NCBI RefSeq assembly: GCF_029689945.1
Contig: NZ_CP121451.1
Coordinates: 992,001 to 1,056,000, forward strand
DNA length: 64,000 nucleotides
From: Paenibacillus amylolyticus
Lineage (GTDB): Bacteria > Bacillota > Bacilli > Paenibacillales > Paenibacillaceae
Reading direction: 5' to 3'
Made by a program: the position numbers and the translations under genes
The notes under the pieces: model-generated
What the model was told of the DNA's origin: nothing
The model's input: the letters and a program-made list of their open reading frames with translations, nothing else
Databases searched by the model: none
Shown: positions 61,940 to 64,000 of the stretch, in pieces
Layout of the letters: each line of letters begins with the position of its first letter
How positions within the stretch are numbered: the first letter of the stretch is position 1

Positions 61940-62887
61940 TTGGGTATCCAACGTGTCTCCAGCAAATGGGCCAAAACAGCTGTGTTACAACGCAGTCGCA
62001 TTGTGAATGAATATATCCCAGTGACCCGAAAATATAGTCGTCAGACACTGGAACGAATGACTGAGTTATTTGAGTCCAACTATATCAAACCAGACCGCGG
62101 TACTTACGGTAATGGCGTTATGCGCGTGAAAACCAACCGTTTATATCAGCCTGTTATTAATGCTGAAAATTCCAACACCGATGAAGAAGTTTCGGAAGAA
62201 TCCAACGATCCACAACTAATCGCTGAACCGGAAGCAAGTACAGTTATGTCCACAGCTACCTATCTCACAACAACATATCAACTCCATTACGGTACAGAGG
62301 AGCGAACTTTTCACTCCCTGGATGAACTCGAAGGAGCACTGAATGATCGCATTCAGGATCGTGATTATATCATTCAACAGGGAATCTCTCTGATGAAGCA
62401 TGAAGATTTGCCTTTTGACTTGCGTGTGTTAACTCAGAAAAATCTGCAACACAATTGGGAAACAACCGGTGTATTGGGACGTGTTGCTGCACCGGGCAAA
62501 ATTATCACCAACATTCATGGTGGTGGGCGACTGGCCACGTTTGAAGAACTCGTACTCCCCCATCTGGAGCAGGAGGGCTTCAAAAAACTTCGCAATGAGC
62601 TGTACCGCTTAGGTATTCATACCGCTGTGCAATTGCAAACATCTTTTCCCAGACTCAAAGAGATTGGTATTGATATTGCGCTAGACGAAGCAGGGCGTCC
62701 CTGGATTCTTGAAGTCAACACACTGCCGGGCATTTATGCGTTTGGCCTATTACCGGACAAGGAGAAATATCGGAAGATCAGACGCTATGCCATTGCGTAC
62801 GGTCGTTTACCCTCGAAAAAGGGTAAGAGCTCTCGTCCATCCGCTAAGGCGCTGGCCTCATCTGCCAAAAAACGTGTACGCCGCTAA
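61940..62887 (+). CDS. YheC/YheD-like ATP-grasp protein
   Basis: 315 residues on the plus strand, between gyrA and gyrB. N-terminus GIQRVSSKWAKTAVLQRS; then KPDRGTYGNGVMRVK (ATP-grasp lysine and glycine loop), QQGISLMKHEDLPFDLRVL, HGGGRLATFEELV, ALDEAGRPWILEVNTLPGIY with the metal-binding Glu-x-Asn, and a basic tail ending KKRVRR. B. subtilis Yhe proteins of this type are spore-coat associated. The TTG start at 61940 has GAAAGGA about 11 bases upstream. Substrate unknown. Confidence 0.8.
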   Translation: MGIQRVSSKWAKTAVLQRSRIVNEYIPVTRKYSRQTLERMTELFESNYIKPDRGTYGNGVMRVKTNRLYQPVINAENSNTDEEVSEESNDPQLIAEPEASTVMSTATYLTTTYQLHYGTEERTFHSLDELEGALNDRIQDRDYIIQQGISLMKHEDLPFDLRVLTQKNLQHNWETTGVLGRVAAPGKIITNIHGGGRLATFEELVLPHLEQEGFKKLRNELYRLGIHTAVQLQTSFPRLKEIGIDIALDEAGRPWILEVNTLPGIYAFGLLPDKEKYRKIRRYAIAYGRLPSKKGKSSRPSAKALASSAKKRVRR

Positions 62888-62935
62888 CTATGAAACGGGA
62901 GTCTGCTGCTTTCTATAGCGTGTTTCCAATAATAT

Positions 62936-62961
62936 AAAAAGGCGCCCTCACAGGCGCCTCT
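62936..62961. terminator. Bidirectional terminator between the ATP-grasp gene and gyrB
   Basis: AGGCGCC..GGGCGCCT; on the minus strand followed by TTTTTAT. It ends gyrB and lies 48 bases beyond the convergent plus-strand stop. Confidence 0.85.
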
Positions 62962-62970
62962 TCGAATATG

Positions 62971-64000
<1,030 letters not shown>

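Overview
The window comes from a Gram-positive, endospore-forming bacterium. Gene content and order are those of the Bacillales origin region, and Paenibacillus is the most likely genus: HU sits between mazG and rqcP, an HD-GYP gene follows gyrA, nadABC follows ftsH, and a YheC-type ATP-grasp gene lies between gyrB and gyrA. This assignment is by gene order and protein resemblance, not by database search. Nearly all genes are on the minus strand, so transcription and presumably replication run from right (gyrB) to left (nadC).

Layout from right to left. 64.0-57.6 kb: gyrB (partial), an ATP-grasp gene on the plus strand, gyrA, an HD-GYP protein. 57.5-52.1 kb: tandem rrn promoters, 16S, a tRNA-less spacer, 23S, 5S, terminator. 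51.9-49.8 kb: a lipoprotein, a cluster of DnaA boxes, an orphan membrane protein, csfB/gin. 49.6-42.2 kb: yaaO-type decarboxylase, lrgAB, tmk, darA (yaaQ), yaaR, holB, ricT, yabA. 41.7-36.8 kb: trmN6, rsmI, abrB (plus strand, Spo0A boxes), a YwfO-type HD hydrolase, tatD. 36.5-30.4 kb: c-di-AMP riboswitch-rpfB, rnmV, ksgA, yabG, veg (two consensus promoters), sspF, ispE. 30.3-20.9 kb: purR, spoVG (sigma-H promoter), glmU, prs, an orphan plus-strand gene, pth, fin, mfd. 21.0-12.4 kb: a PrsA-like foldase, spoVT (sigma-G promoter), a SpoVB/MurJ-type flippase, mazG (yabN), hup, rqcP, yabP, yabQ, divIC, yabR. 12.1-0 kb: spoIIE (Spo0A-type promoter with a 21-bp spacer), yabS, yabT, tilS, hprT, ftsH, nadA, nadB, nadC (partial).

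The genes combine replication and topology (gyrAB, holB, yabA, tmk), translation and RNA quality control (ksgA, rnmV, pth, rqcP, tilS, rsmI, trmN6), the PRPP/nucleotide/cell-wall precursor set (prs, purR, hprT, glmU, ispE), and a dense sporulation set (spoIIE, spoVG, spoVT, csfB, fin, yabG, yabP, yabQ, sspF, abrB). Promoter-like sequences matching sigma-H, sigma-F, sigma-G, sigma-K and Spo0A-type signals are visible where the family knowledge predicts them. c-di-AMP appears twice: as DarA and as the rpfB riboswitch.

The main caution is sequence quality. At least twelve conserved genes are broken by single-base indels, mostly one base short in a homopolymer (ftsH, tilS, spoIIE, rqcP, the flippase, fin, yabG, ksgA, tatD, ricT, yaaO, the orphan membrane protein). 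Restoring one base regenerates the expected family C- or N-terminus each time. I annotate these as single genes. Also, the rRNA operon directly joins the gyrA side to the csfB side, and the block usually found between two rrn operons (guaB to bofA, including dnaX and recR) is absent. That is either a real rearrangement or an assembly collapse across rRNA repeats.
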